DNA from: CADEDH01 sp963732695
GTDB taxonomy: Bacteria; Actinomycetota; Acidimicrobiia; Acidimicrobiales; SZUA-35
Reading direction: 5' to 3'
DNA: 64,000 nucleotides
NCBI GenBank assembly: GCA_963732695.1
Contig: CAVTAP010000017.1
Location: 248,001 to 312,000 of the forward strand
Positions 1 to 8,561 of this stretch are shown piece after piece. Positions within the stretch are counted from its first letter, which is position 1. Every line of letters begins with the position of its first letter. Position numbers and translations under genes: made by a program. The notes below the pieces were generated by a model, which saw only the letters and a program-made list of their open reading frames with translations, was not told the DNA's origin and did no database searches.

Positions 1-153
1 TGATGATGAAGTTCCGCCGGCTGATGGCGGACAGGGGTAGATACAGATGTTGGTTGTCGCCAGCCATGTGTGTTGGAGCCTCTCCCTGGTTCCGAACTGG
101 CTGCCCCGACGGCAGCCCGCGCCAGCGGAGGTTACATCACTGTTGTGACACCT
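1..153. other. left edge, no convincing gene
   Basis: I see no supportable gene here. A short plus-strand frame from the window edge (ending at a TAG at 38-40) could be the tail of a gene lying to the left, but it is too short to judge. A longer plus-strand open frame at 3-179 has a composition unlike the neighbouring proteins and is probably chance. Confidence 0.4.
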
Positions 154-183
154 TTCACCACCCTTACGTGAGGGTGTGGTGAA
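154..183. terminator. hairpin downstream of the frameshifted phosphotransferase gene
   Basis: Arms TTCACCAC and GTGGTGAA, extended inward by CCT/AGG with one bulged T, enclose a short loop. The hairpin lies about 22 bases beyond the stop codon of the minus-strand gene at 206. No T-run follows on either strand, so intrinsic termination is only one reading; a protein-binding palindrome is the other. Confidence 0.4.
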
Positions 184-205
184 CGAAATCTGACACGGCC
201 CGATC

Positions 206-1682
206 TCAGCCGTGGGTCGAGGCGTCGAGGATGGGCTCCATGGCCGCCGCCAGCGAGGCCGGGGGATCGGTGCCGGTGTCGACCACGAACGCCCCGGGCC
301 ACGGGTCGCGCCGCCCGAGTGCCGGTTCCACCAGCTCCGGTGTGGCGTCCGAGGCATCGGTGGCGCCGGCCAACCGGGATCGGATCCGCTGGCGGGCGAT
401 GTCGGGGGAGACCGTGCACTCCACCTCCACCAGCGACGCACCCGTCCGCTCGGCCACGGCGGCGGCCGCCTCCCGATGCTCCCGTCGGCTCCAGCTGGCG
501 TCGAGCACCACCGACTCGCCCCCGTCGAGCAGCACCTCGGCCTGCGCCAGCAGGGCACCGTAGGTCTGCTCGGTGATCTCCGGGCGGTAGATGCCCTGGT
601 CGAGCCCGGTGGAGAGCCGCTCGGAGTGGGCGTGGCCGGTGAGGTCCTTGCGCAGCTCGTCGGAGCCCAGCACCGGCCACCGAAGCTCCTCGGACAGGCG
701 AGCGGCGAGCGTGGTCTTGCCCGTGCCCGGGCCGCCGCCCACCAGCACGAGCCGGAGGGAGGACAACCGGAGGTGGCGCCGGCACAGGTCGTGGTAGGCG
801 CGGGCCAGCTGGGCCGCCCCCGGTTGACCCTGCTGGTGGCCGAGGCACGCCACCTTGGCCCGCACGTGGGCCCGGTAGGCCACGTAGTGATGGGCCAGGG
901 ACGGCGGATGGTGTTCGCCCGAGTACTCGCCGTACCAGGCCATCAACTTCTGCGAGGCCGCCGGGCCCGCCCAGCCGCTCGAGGTCCATGGCCAGGAAGG
1001 CGATGTCGAGCAGCACGTCGCCGATCCGCAGCCGCCGGTCGAAGGCCAGGCAATCGAGGATGCGGGGGCCGTCGTCGAGGCAGAAGATGTCCTCGGCGGT
1101 GAGATCGCCGTGGCCGTCGCGCACCAGGCCGGCGGCGAGGCGCCGGTCGAGCAGGTGGCGCCGGCCGCTCAGGTAGCGGCGGAAGAGCGCCGTCACCTCC
1201 TCCACGTCGGCCGCCGGCAGCACCGGCCCCACGAACGGCGCCATCGTGGCCAGGTTGTCCTCCCAGTTGCTGGCCAGCCCGCCGGGCCCGGCGATGTCGA
1301 CCGCCTCGGGGTCGGTGAGCGGGGGGAGCGTGCTGTGGAAGCGGGCCACCTCCCGGGCCACCTGGCGGATCAACTCGTCCCGGCCGGCCGTGGCCACCAG
1401 GTTGGCGAGCTTGCGGTCGGGGGGTAGACGGCGCATCACCAGCATCCGGTCCACCACCTCGCCCTGTTCCACCACATCGGCGGTGCCGAGATAGACGTCG
1501 GGGCTGAGGCGCCGGTTCAGGTTCAGCTCGGCCTCCACCGCCGCCATCCGGGCCGCCGGCGTCGAGTAGTCGAGGAAGTCGTTTCGCAGCGGTTTGAGCA
1601 GCTTGTAGGCCCGCTCGCCGACGAAGGCGACGGTGGAGATGTGGGTCTCCGAGATTGCAGGAGCGGGTGCCGGGCTGGCCAT
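206..1682 (-). pseudogene. bifunctional phosphotransferase (APH-like) / AAA-type P-loop kinase, frameshifted
   Basis: The first half (start ATG at 1682, reading MASPAPAP) is an aminoglycoside-phosphotransferase-like domain with GDLTAEDIF and ILDCLAFD catalytic-loop style motifs. The second half, in another frame, is a P-loop kinase domain beginning near AWYGEYSGEHHPP with Walker A GGGPGTGKTT. The two halves are normally one protein of about 490 residues. The length (1477 bases) is one base more than a multiple of three. The frames join if one base is removed from the G/C run at 958-971, giving ERLGGPAASQKLMAWYGEY. Either the gene is broken or the assembly carries a one-base insertion. Substrate unknown. 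Confidence 0.75.
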
Positions 1683-1822
1683 ACGCCGATTCCACCACGG
1701 TCGCCGTCGATTCCGACAGTGGCCTAGGTCACCAGCCGGAGGTCCGCCGGCCACCTGTCTGTCCAAGCATCGCCATGCATGGCGATCTATTTACAAGAAT
1801 TAAGCCACTGCTCGCTCAGTGA

Positions 1823-1851
1823 TTGAACACTAGAAGATCTAGTACTATGTT
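1823..1851 (+). promoter_or_regulatory. sigma-A-like promoter with an operator-like palindrome in the spacer
   Basis: A -35-like TTGAAC (1823-1828) and a -10-like TATGTT (1846-1851) are 17 bases apart. The spacer contains the perfect interrupted palindrome ACTAGA-AGA-TCTAGT (1829-1843), a classic repressor position. Transcription would start near 1858 and leave a leader of about 170 bases before the ATG at 2029. Confidence 0.5.
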
Positions 1852-1903
1852 CCCACTTGTAGTCAATTGAGCGGGTACCAAAGTCGGCCATTTGGCTTGG
1901 GCC

Positions 1904-1939
1904 ATGGTTAGCATGGCGTGGACAATGGTTAGCACGGTG
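1904..1939 (+). repeat. two direct repeats ATGGTTAGCA in the leader
   Basis: ATGGTTAGCA occurs at 1904-1913 and 1925-1934, followed in both copies by a similar YGGYG. The 21-base period equals two helical turns, which fits a dimeric regulator binding one face of the DNA. Role inferred only. Confidence 0.4.
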
Positions 1940-2028
1940 CGGGTCCGACCGGTCTCCATCCGGCACGGAGGACAAGTGAAGGCGGTGCGGATGCACACTC
2001 GAGACATCAAGCCTGAGGGGCGGCCTGA

Positions 2029-4590
2029 ATGAACGAGAACTGGCACGGTCCCGATCAAGGTGATTGGGGTGCATGGACCGGTGCAGGCTCGGCGGACGGG
2101 ACGACCGATCCGACGGCGAGCGGTGCCGCACCCCGGAGCGCAGCCGAGTTGCAACGGCTGCAGAGTGAGCTGTGGGCCGCGCTGCGCCAGGAGGACGATC
2201 CCGATGTGCGCATGGTGCTGCTCTCGCAGCTGAGCGAGGCGCGGTCGGCCCTGCTGGCCATCGACGCCGGCCCGTCCCGCCCCGCCGGCACCCCGATGGC
2301 CGGTGGCCTGGACCAGCCGGTGCCCCCGCTGGCCCCCGGAGCCGGCCCGGCGGGAAGCGACGCCTGGCCCCGGCCGGAGTCGCCGCGGGAACCGTTCCCG
2401 CCCCGCTGGCGGGTGGGCCGCCACCACCTGGGCACCGAGCCCGGCGAGGATCCGCTGGGTCTCGCCGAGTCGGGCGACGACGGCCTGCTCGACGATCCGT
2501 TCCGGGAGGGCTCGTCCATCGACGACGGCTTCCGGGGGGACGTCTTCGCCGACGACGGCCTGCTGGCCGACCTGCGTTTCGACGACGGCCCGGCCCGCTC
2601 CACCGGCGGTGTCGCGGCCGGAGCCGGCGCCCGGGCCGGGGCGGAACCGGCCCCCTACGAATCGGCCCCCTACGAATCGGCCCGGCCCCGGCCTATGTAC
2701 CAGATCGGTCCCTCGCCCGATGGGCCCGACGGATTGCCCGACCTGCCGTCGGTCTTCGCCGGGGCCACCGCCTCGGTGGCCGCCCCGCCCCCGCCCCCCG
2801 GGCTGGGCGACGGGGCGCGCCACGCCGTCGGCCACCGGTCCCTGGCCGGCAACGGGCAGGGTGTCGCTGACGACCGGAGCGTCGCCAACCGGCTGGCCAG
2901 CCTCGGCCCGTTGAACGGGCCCCAGACCGGCCAGCGGGTGCTGGTGCTGGTGGGGGCACTGCTCAGCGTGATCGGCATCGGCTGGCTGGTGTTGTCGAAC
3001 CCGTTCGACCGCTCGGGGGAGACGGCGGCCACGGCCGACGGCCCGGCCGGGTTGGAGGCGAACGAGAGCGCCGAGGAGGTGGTGCGCCACATCCAGGCGG
3101 CCGTCCAGGGCCTGGGCCTCACGTCGGTTTCGGTGACCGCCGAGGCCGATGGCATCCACCTGGTCGGGGCCGTCGCCTCCCAGGATCAGGTGGCCTCGGC
3201 CATCGCCGTGTCCAAGGCCATCGCCGGCGAGACACCCGTGGTGTCGGAGCTGACGGTGGCGGCGGTGACCGCCGTCAGCCAGCCGACCACGCCCAACGAC
3301 GCCGCCACCGCCCGGGTCACCGCCCTGCAGAACGAGATCAACCGGGTGGTGGCGGCCACACCGCTCATCTTCGAGACGGGCAAGACCGACATCAGCGAGC
3401 TCCACGCCCGGATCCTCAACAACGTGGCCTCGATCCTGAGGGCTTATCCGGACCTGCCGGTGCGGGTGATCGGCTACACCGACCACGTCGGCTCGGCCGA
3501 CGCCAACACCGCGCTCAGCCAGACCCGGGCGGCCAACGTCAAGACCTATCTGGTGTCCCAGGGAGTGCCCGAGGGCGGCCTGATCACCGAGGCCCGGGGC
3601 TCGTCCACCTCCACCGGATCGGCCGATCTGGCCGGCCTGGAGCGGCGGGTGGAGTTCGAGGTCGTGGCCGTGCCGGTTGCCGCCCCGGCCAAGGGAGCAC
3701 TCCGGGTGGCCATCGTGGCCCCCAGCGCCCGCAACGACCTGGCCTTCACCCAGTCGATGGTGGACGCCATCAACGTGGTGGCGGCAGAGCGGGGCAACGT
3801 GCAGGTGGACATCACCGACTCCACCTTCGTACCGGCCGAAGCGGCCGCCGCCATCAGGACCTACGCCGAAGGCGACTACGACCTCATCATCGCCCACGGT
3901 GTGGAGTTCGGCCCCGAGCTGGTGGAGATCGTCCAGGCCCATCCCGGCACGGTGTTCGCCTGGGGCACCGCCACCGACACCTTCGGTCTGCCCAACCTCT
4001 ACGCCTACGACGCCGCCGCCGAGCAGGGCGCCTACGTGATGGGCGCCATGTCGGCCATGCTCACGGCCAAGGGTGTGGTGGGGGTGGTCGGCCCCATCGA
4101 GGTGGCCGACGCCAAGCGCTACGTCAACGGCTTCAAGTCGGGCGCCGCCGCCCAGAAGCCCGACATCCAGTTGCCGACGACCTACACCGGCTCGTTCGGC
4201 GACATCGTGCTGGCCTCGGAGGCGGCCAAGGGCCACGTGGCCAAGGGGGCCGACGTGCTGACCGGCACGGCCGAGATGGTGGTGGGCGCCGTGCAGGTGG
4301 CCCGCGATTCCCACGCCCTGTGGTTCGGCACCCAGGCCAACCAGACCACCTTGGCGCCCGACATCGTGGTGGCGTCGCAGGTGTACCACTGGGAGGTCCT
4401 GCTGCGGCAGATCCTCACCGACATCGACGCCGGTACCCCCAACGGCCGGGCCATGGTGGCCACGCTGGCCGACGGCGGCCTGGTGGTGGAGTACAACCCG
4501 GCCTACCCCCTGGCCGATCCGGTCAAGCAGCGGGCCGAGCAGCTCATCGCCGACATCAAGTCCGGCGCCCTGGTGGTGCCGGTCGGATAG
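2029..4590 (+). CDS. membrane-anchored OmpA / BMP-family ligand-binding fusion protein
   Basis: The 853-residue protein has four parts. Residues 1 to about 300 are a Pro/Gly/Asp-rich, probably disordered cytoplasmic region. One membrane helix lies at about 303-324 (VLVLVGALLSVIGIGWLVL). A BON-like stretch (345-415) and an OmpA peptidoglycan-binding domain (about 444-545, with VRVIGYTDHVGS and the ARG..SSTS region) follow. Residues 557 to the end match the BMP/PnrA/Med family of ABC-type periplasmic ligand-binding proteins (GDYDLIIAHGVEFG, KRYVNGFKSGA, TYTGSFGD). BMP proteins usually bind nucleosides and are free lipoproteins; here the binder is tethered to the membrane and probably to the wall. 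No permease genes are adjacent, so sensing is as likely as transport. The start lacks a strong ribosome binding site. Confidence 0.85.
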   Translation: MNENWHGPDQGDWGAWTGAGSADGTTDPTASGAAPRSAAELQRLQSELWAALRQEDDPDVRMVLLSQLSEARSALLAIDAGPSRPAGTPMAGGLDQPVPPLAPGAGPAGSDAWPRPESPREPFPPRWRVGRHHLGTEPGEDPLGLAESGDDGLLDDPFREGSSIDDGFRGDVFADDGLLADLRFDDGPARSTGGVAAGAGARAGAEPAPYESAPYESARPRPMYQIGPSPDGPDGLPDLPSVFAGATASVAAPPPPPGLGDGARHAVGHRSLAGNGQGVADDRSVANRLASLGPLNGPQTGQRVLVLVGALLSVIGIGWLVLSNPFDRSGETAATADGPAGLEANESAEEVVRHIQAAVQGLGLTSVSVTAEADGIHLVGAVASQDQVASAIAVSKAIAGETPVVSELTVAAVTAVSQPTTPNDAATARVTALQNEINRVVAATPLIFETGKTDISELHARILNNVASILRAYPDLPVRVIGYTDHVGSADANTALSQTRAANVKTYLVSQGVPEGGLITEARGSSTSTGSADLAGLERRVEFEVVAVPVAAPAKGALRVAIVAPSARNDLAFTQSMVDAINVVAAERGNVQVDITDSTFVPAEAAAAIRTYAEGDYDLIIAHGVEFGPELVEIVQAHPGTVFAWGTATDTFGLPNLYAYDAAAEQGAYVMGAMSAMLTAKGVVGVVGPIEVADAKRYVNGFKSGAAAQKPDIQLPTTYTGSFGDIVLASEAAKGHVAKGADVLTGTAEMVVGAVQVARDSHALWFGTQANQTTLAPDIVVASQVYHWEVLLRQILTDIDAGTPNGRAMVATLADGGLVVEYNPAYPLADPVKQRAEQLIADIKSGALVVPVG

Positions 4591-4597
4591 GGGAGAG

Positions 4598-4603
4598 TAG
4601 GTT
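4598..4603 (+). promoter_or_regulatory. -10 hexamer TAGGTT for a leaderless catabolic operon
   Basis: TAGGTT ends seven bases before the GTG start at 4611, the geometry expected if transcription begins at the start codon. Similar TAnnnT hexamers precede many other genes in this window. Confidence 0.45.
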
Positions 4604-4610
4604 CGCGGTC

Positions 4611-5726
4611 GTGTCGACCGTGGATGTGCACCGATCACCGATCACCGATCGCAGCGCCTGGACCGGCGCCGATCTGCTGGCCGTGTCGGCCCCGGAACCG
4701 GCCGGCGCCCGTTCCTGGGAGGTCATCCTGGACGACGCCGGCCGGGCCGAACTGACCGACGCCCTGGCCCGGGTGGAGGCGGCCGGTCTGCCGCTGAGCC
4801 GCATCGATCGTCACGCCTTCGCTCTGCCCGGCCTGGCCTCCCGGCTGGCCCTCATCCGGGACGAGCTGCGCACCGGGCGGGGCTTCGTGCTCCTGCGGGG
4901 ATTCCCGGTGGACGGCCACAGCCTCGAGGCCGTCGAGAAGCTGTACTGGGGCCTCTGCTCCCACCTGGGCACGGGGATGACGCAGAACAGCGACGCCAGC
5001 CTCATCCACTATGTGACCGACGGCGCCCTGCGGCCCAACCAGGGCAAGCGGGGCGTGGGCAGCCCGCTGCGGTCGTCACTCCACGTCGACCTGACCGATG
5101 TGGTGTCGCTCCTGTGCGTGCGCCAGGCGCCCGACAACCCTCCGAGCTGGGTGGCCAGCTCCACCGAGATCCACAACCGGATCCTGGCCCGCCACCCCGA
5201 GGCGCTCGACGCCTTCTACGAGGGGTTCGAGTGGGACCGTTTGGAGGAGCACGGCGAGGGTGAGACCGCCACCACGGGTTACCGGGTGCCGGTGTTCAGC
5301 CAGGCCGCAGGGCAGGTGTCGTGCCGCTACAACCGCTACTGGATGGCCAGCGCCCTCAAGCGCCGCCACGGTGAGGTGCCGGCGGCGGCCCAGGCCCTGT
5401 TCGACCTGTTCGACGCCACGGCCGACGAGGTCCGCCTGGAGGTGGATTTCCAGCCCGGCGACGTGCAGTTCGTCAACAACTACACCGTGCTGCACGGCCG
5501 GGCCGCCCACGACGAGATCCCCGAGGAGGCCCGTAAGCGGGTGCTGATGCGGATCTGGCTCGACTTCGACGGCGAGGCCCGGCCCATGGCCGACGAGGCC
5601 GTTGTCCGCTACGGCATCGTCCGCCACGGGGCCCTGGGCTGGACCGTCGACCAGCTGAACGCCGGTGCCCACCGGGGCCGTCACGCCCGGCACGCCGACG
5701 GCCGGCCCGCCGTGGCCGCCCGCTGA
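4611..5726 (+). CDS. TauD/TfdA-family Fe(II)/2-oxoglutarate-dependent dioxygenase
   Basis: The 371-residue protein carries the HxD iron-binding motif in SLHVDLTD and a distal His in NNYTVLHGRAAHD, with an arginine further on for 2-oxoglutarate. GRGFVLLRGFPVD near the N-terminus is typical of TauD-like proteins. The family hydroxylates substrates such as sulfonates, aryloxyacids or amino acids; the substrate here is unknown. The GTG at 4611 is chosen because of the -10 hexamer just upstream; a GGGGAGAG (4591-4598) also precedes it. It is the first gene of a five-gene oxidative operon reaching 10140, which suggests a role opening a catabolic route. Confidence 0.85.
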   Translation: MSTVDVHRSPITDRSAWTGADLLAVSAPEPAGARSWEVILDDAGRAELTDALARVEAAGLPLSRIDRHAFALPGLASRLALIRDELRTGRGFVLLRGFPVDGHSLEAVEKLYWGLCSHLGTGMTQNSDASLIHYVTDGALRPNQGKRGVGSPLRSSLHVDLTDVVSLLCVRQAPDNPPSWVASSTEIHNRILARHPEALDAFYEGFEWDRLEEHGEGETATTGYRVPVFSQAAGQVSCRYNRYWMASALKRRHGEVPAAAQALFDLFDATADEVRLEVDFQPGDVQFVNNYTVLHGRAAHDEIPEEARKRVLMRIWLDFDGEARPMADEAVVRYGIVRHGALGWTVDQLNAGAHRGRHARHADGRPAVAAR

Positions 5727-5751
5727 GCCCGCCGCCGAGAGGAGCCCGATC

Positions 5752-7140
5752 ATGAGCGCAGCACCCCCCAAGCGTCTGGCCTTCAACGCGTTTTCCATGA
5801 ACTGCGTGTCCCACATCCACCATGGCCTGTGGGGCCGGCCCGACACCCGCCAGATGGCGTACAACACCCTCGACCCGTGGCTCGACCTGGCCCGGATCCT
5901 CGACAAGGGCTGCATCGACGCCCTGTTCCTGGCCGACGTGGTGGGCCTGTACGACAACTACCGGGGCGGCCCCGAGACCTCGATCCGGGAGGGTATGCAG
6001 GTCCCGGTGAACGACCCGATGCTGCTGATCCCGGCCATGGCCGCCGTCACCGAGCACCTGGGGTTCGCCTTCACCTCCTCGGTGCTGTCGGAGCACCCGT
6101 ACATCTTCGCCCGCCGCCTCTCCACCCTCGACCATCTGACCCGGGGCCGGGTGGGGTGGAACATCGTCACCTCCTACCTGCCGGGCGCGGCCCGCAACCT
6201 GGGCCTGGAGGAGCTGCCCCGCCACGACGACCGCTACGAGCGGGCCGACGACTACCTGGAGGTGCTGTACAAGCTGCTGGAGGCGAGCTGGGACGACGAC
6301 GCCGTGGTGCGCGACACCGCCCGGGGCGTGTACGCCGAGCCCAGCCGGGTCCACACCATCGACCATGTGGGCCCCTACTACCAGGTGCCCGGCCCTCACC
6401 TGAGCGAGCCGTCGCCCCAACGGACCCCGGTGTTGTTCCAGGCCGGCAGCTCCGACCGGGGCCGGGAGTTCGCCGCCCGCCACGCCGAGGCCATGTTCGT
6501 CGTGTCGAACCGGGCCGGCCTGGCCAAGATCGTGGCCGACGTGCGGGCCCGGGCCGCCCGCTACGGCCGGCGCCCGGAGGACATCAAGTTCTTCCCCGGC
6601 ATCACCCCCATCGTGGGCGGCACCGAGGCCGAGGCCCGGGCCAAGGAAGCCGAGCTGCGGGAGCAGCTGTCGATCGAGGGCGGGCTGGCCCACATGAGCG
6701 GGTCCATCGGGGCCGACCTGGGCGAGCTCGACCCCCACCGCCCGATCGGCTCGTACGACTTCAACGCCATGACCGGCCTGCTCAAAGGTCTGGCCGAAAC
6801 GGCCCCCGACCGCAGCTGGACGTTCGGCGACCTGGCCAAGCGGCAGATGACGGGCCAGTTCCTGGTGGGCAGCCCGGAGCAGATCGCCGACCGGTTGGCC
6901 AGCTTCGCCGAGGCCGGGGCCGACGGATTCAACCTCGTCTACACCACCACCCCCGGCACCTTCGTCGATTTCATCGAGGGGGTGGCCCCCGAGCTGCAGC
7001 GGCGGGGTCTGATGCGCAGCGAGAACGAGCCCGGCACGCTGCGGGACCGCCTGTTCGGCCAGCCCCGCCTGCCCTCCACCCACCCCGGCGCCCACGTCCG
7101 CCGGGAGAATGGCGGCGATCGGCCGGCCGTGCTGAGCTAG
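5752..7140 (+). CDS. NtaA/SnaA/DszA/SoxA-family FMN-dependent monooxygenase
   Basis: The 462-residue luciferase-fold flavin monooxygenase is full length for the DszA/NtaA family. Family motifs include GRVGWNIVTSY, GPYYQVPGPHLSEPSPQRTPVLFQAGSS and GQFLVGSPEQIADRL. Members oxidise chelators such as nitrilotriacetate, or cleave C-S bonds in sulfones, using reduced FMN supplied by a separate reductase. No reductase is adjacent. GAGAGG at 5738-5743 precedes the ATG at 5752, and 25 bases separate it from the dioxygenase. Together the pair resembles organosulfur or xenobiotic catabolism, but the substrate cannot be read from sequence. Confidence 0.87.
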   Translation: MSAAPPKRLAFNAFSMNCVSHIHHGLWGRPDTRQMAYNTLDPWLDLARILDKGCIDALFLADVVGLYDNYRGGPETSIREGMQVPVNDPMLLIPAMAAVTEHLGFAFTSSVLSEHPYIFARRLSTLDHLTRGRVGWNIVTSYLPGAARNLGLEELPRHDDRYERADDYLEVLYKLLEASWDDDAVVRDTARGVYAEPSRVHTIDHVGPYYQVPGPHLSEPSPQRTPVLFQAGSSDRGREFAARHAEAMFVVSNRAGLAKIVADVRARAARYGRRPEDIKFFPGITPIVGGTEAEARAKEAELREQLSIEGGLAHMSGSIGADLGELDPHRPIGSYDFNAMTGLLKGLAETAPDRSWTFGDLAKRQMTGQFLVGSPEQIADRLASFAEAGADGFNLVYTTTPGTFVDFIEGVAPELQRRGLMRSENEPGTLRDRLFGQPRLPSTHPGAHVRRENGGDRPAVLS

Positions 7141-7172
7141 GGGCCGCCGAGACGAACCCCGGGGGTTGCACA

Positions 7173-8561
7173 ATGCTCACTGGCCAGCAGTACAAGGACT
7201 CGCTCAACGACGGGCGCAAGACCTATTTCGAGGGCGAGCGCATCGACGACCTGCCGGCCCACCCGATCCTGGGGCAGACGGCCGAGTTCACCGCCAAGGC
7301 CTACGACAAGTACTACAACCCTGAGCCCAACGCCGTGAGTCCCCTGCTCGGGGTGCCGAAGTCGGCCGACGACCTGCACGCCCTGATCCCCATGCTGCAC
7401 GACGCCGGCATGATGGCCCACGTCACGTCCACCTCGATCCAGACGCTCAAGACGGCGGCCGGCCGGATGACCGACGTCAAGCCCGAGTACATCGACCGGA
7501 TCACCTCCTACATCGACCACGCCCAGCGCAGCGACGTCCGCATCACCCAGTGCATCACCGACGCCAAGGGAGACCGCAGTCGCCACCCGGCCAAGCAGGA
7601 CGACCTCGACGCCTATGTGCGGGTGGTGGACCGCCAGCGTGACGGCGTGGTGATCCGGGGGGCCAAGCTCCACATCACCGGTGCCTCCTTCGGCCACGAC
7701 CTGCTCACCATCCCCACCAAGGCCATGCGGGCCGGCGAGGAGGAGTGGTCGATCGGCTGCATCGTGCCGGTGAACACCGAGGGCGTGAAGATCATCAACA
7801 CCAGCTACGCCCCCCGCCACGAGGACACACGGGCCTTCCCCGTGTCGAGCCGCTACCACTACCCCGAGGGGTTCGTGATCTTCGACGACGTGTTCGTGCC
7901 CAACGAGCGCATCTTCCTCGACGGGGAGACGGCCTACGCCGCCGTGTTCGCCCACTCGCTCGGCCTGTGGGAGCGCCTGGGCGGCCTGTCGGCCTTCGCC
8001 GACGAGGCCGACCAGCTCGTGGGCTTCGCCCAGCTGGTGGCCGAGGCCAACGGCACCGCCGGCATCTCGCACGTGCAGGAGAAGATCTCGGAGATGATCA
8101 TCCACGCCACCCTGATCCGGGCGGCGCTGGAGGCGGCCATCACCCACTGCCAGACCGGGCCCGAGGGCGCGGTGTTCCCCTCCGAGCTGTACGTCAACGC
8201 CGGCAAGTTTCACGCCGCCGCCAACTACAACCTGATGGTCCGCCACCTGCACGACATCGCAGGTGGGGCCGTGCTCACCGCCCCGGTGCCGGCCGACTTC
8301 GAGAACCCCGAGGTGGGCGACCTGGCCCGCAAGTACATGGCCACCGGGCGCGACGTCGACGGTGAGTACCGGGCGTCGCTGATGCACGCCATCCGCGACC
8401 TGACGGCCGACGCCTACGGCGGCTGGAAGCTGGTGACCAACCTCCAGGCCGGCGGCGGTCTGTACGCCCAGCGGATCGTGACCCGCCGCCACTACGACCT
8501 GGACGGCGCCAAGCGCAAGGCCCTCCACGTGGCCGGCATGAGCGAAGGAGACGTGCACTGA
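7173..8561 (+). CDS. 4-hydroxyphenylacetate 3-hydroxylase / 4-hydroxybutyryl-CoA dehydratase superfamily flavoprotein
   Basis: The 462-residue protein has the N-terminal, middle and C-terminal domains of the HpaB/AbfD superfamily, with TDAKGDRS and YVRVVDRQRDGVVIRGAK. AbfD dehydratases hold a 4Fe-4S cluster through three Cys and one His. In the region expected to carry the His and the last Cys, this protein reads VFAHSLGLWERLGG, with no Cys, and the expected Cys pair near residue 100 is not seen. A flavin-dependent hydroxylase role is therefore more likely than a dehydratase. It overlaps the next gene by one base (TGATG). Confidence 0.8.
   Translation: MLTGQQYKDSLNDGRKTYFEGERIDDLPAHPILGQTAEFTAKAYDKYYNPEPNAVSPLLGVPKSADDLHALIPMLHDAGMMAHVTSTSIQTLKTAAGRMTDVKPEYIDRITSYIDHAQRSDVRITQCITDAKGDRSRHPAKQDDLDAYVRVVDRQRDGVVIRGAKLHITGASFGHDLLTIPTKAMRAGEEEWSIGCIVPVNTEGVKIINTSYAPRHEDTRAFPVSSRYHYPEGFVIFDDVFVPNERIFLDGETAYAAVFAHSLGLWERLGGLSAFADEADQLVGFAQLVAEANGTAGISHVQEKISEMIIHATLIRAALEAAITHCQTGPEGAVFPSELYVNAGKFHAAANYNLMVRHLHDIAGGAVLTAPVPADFENPEVGDLARKYMATGRDVDGEYRASLMHAIRDLTADAYGGWKLVTNLQAGGGLYAQRIVTRRHYDLDGAKRKALHVAGMSEGDVH

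Larger units (their letters stand above)
1683..2028. other. AT-richer intergenic region with regulatory elements
   Basis: This 346-base gap between divergent genes is more AT-rich than its surroundings, especially around 1785-1900. I see no coding sequence. It holds the promoter, spacer palindrome and direct repeats listed separately, all oriented to serve the OmpA-BMP gene at 2029. Confidence 0.6.

Noticed and set aside
3..179. A plus-strand open frame at the left edge
   Set aside because: Its composition and codon use do not resemble the neighbouring genes, and it shows no recognisable motif.
7173..8561. Calling this gene 4-hydroxybutyryl-CoA dehydratase
   Set aside because: Expected cluster-binding Cys residues were not seen, so only the superfamily is named.
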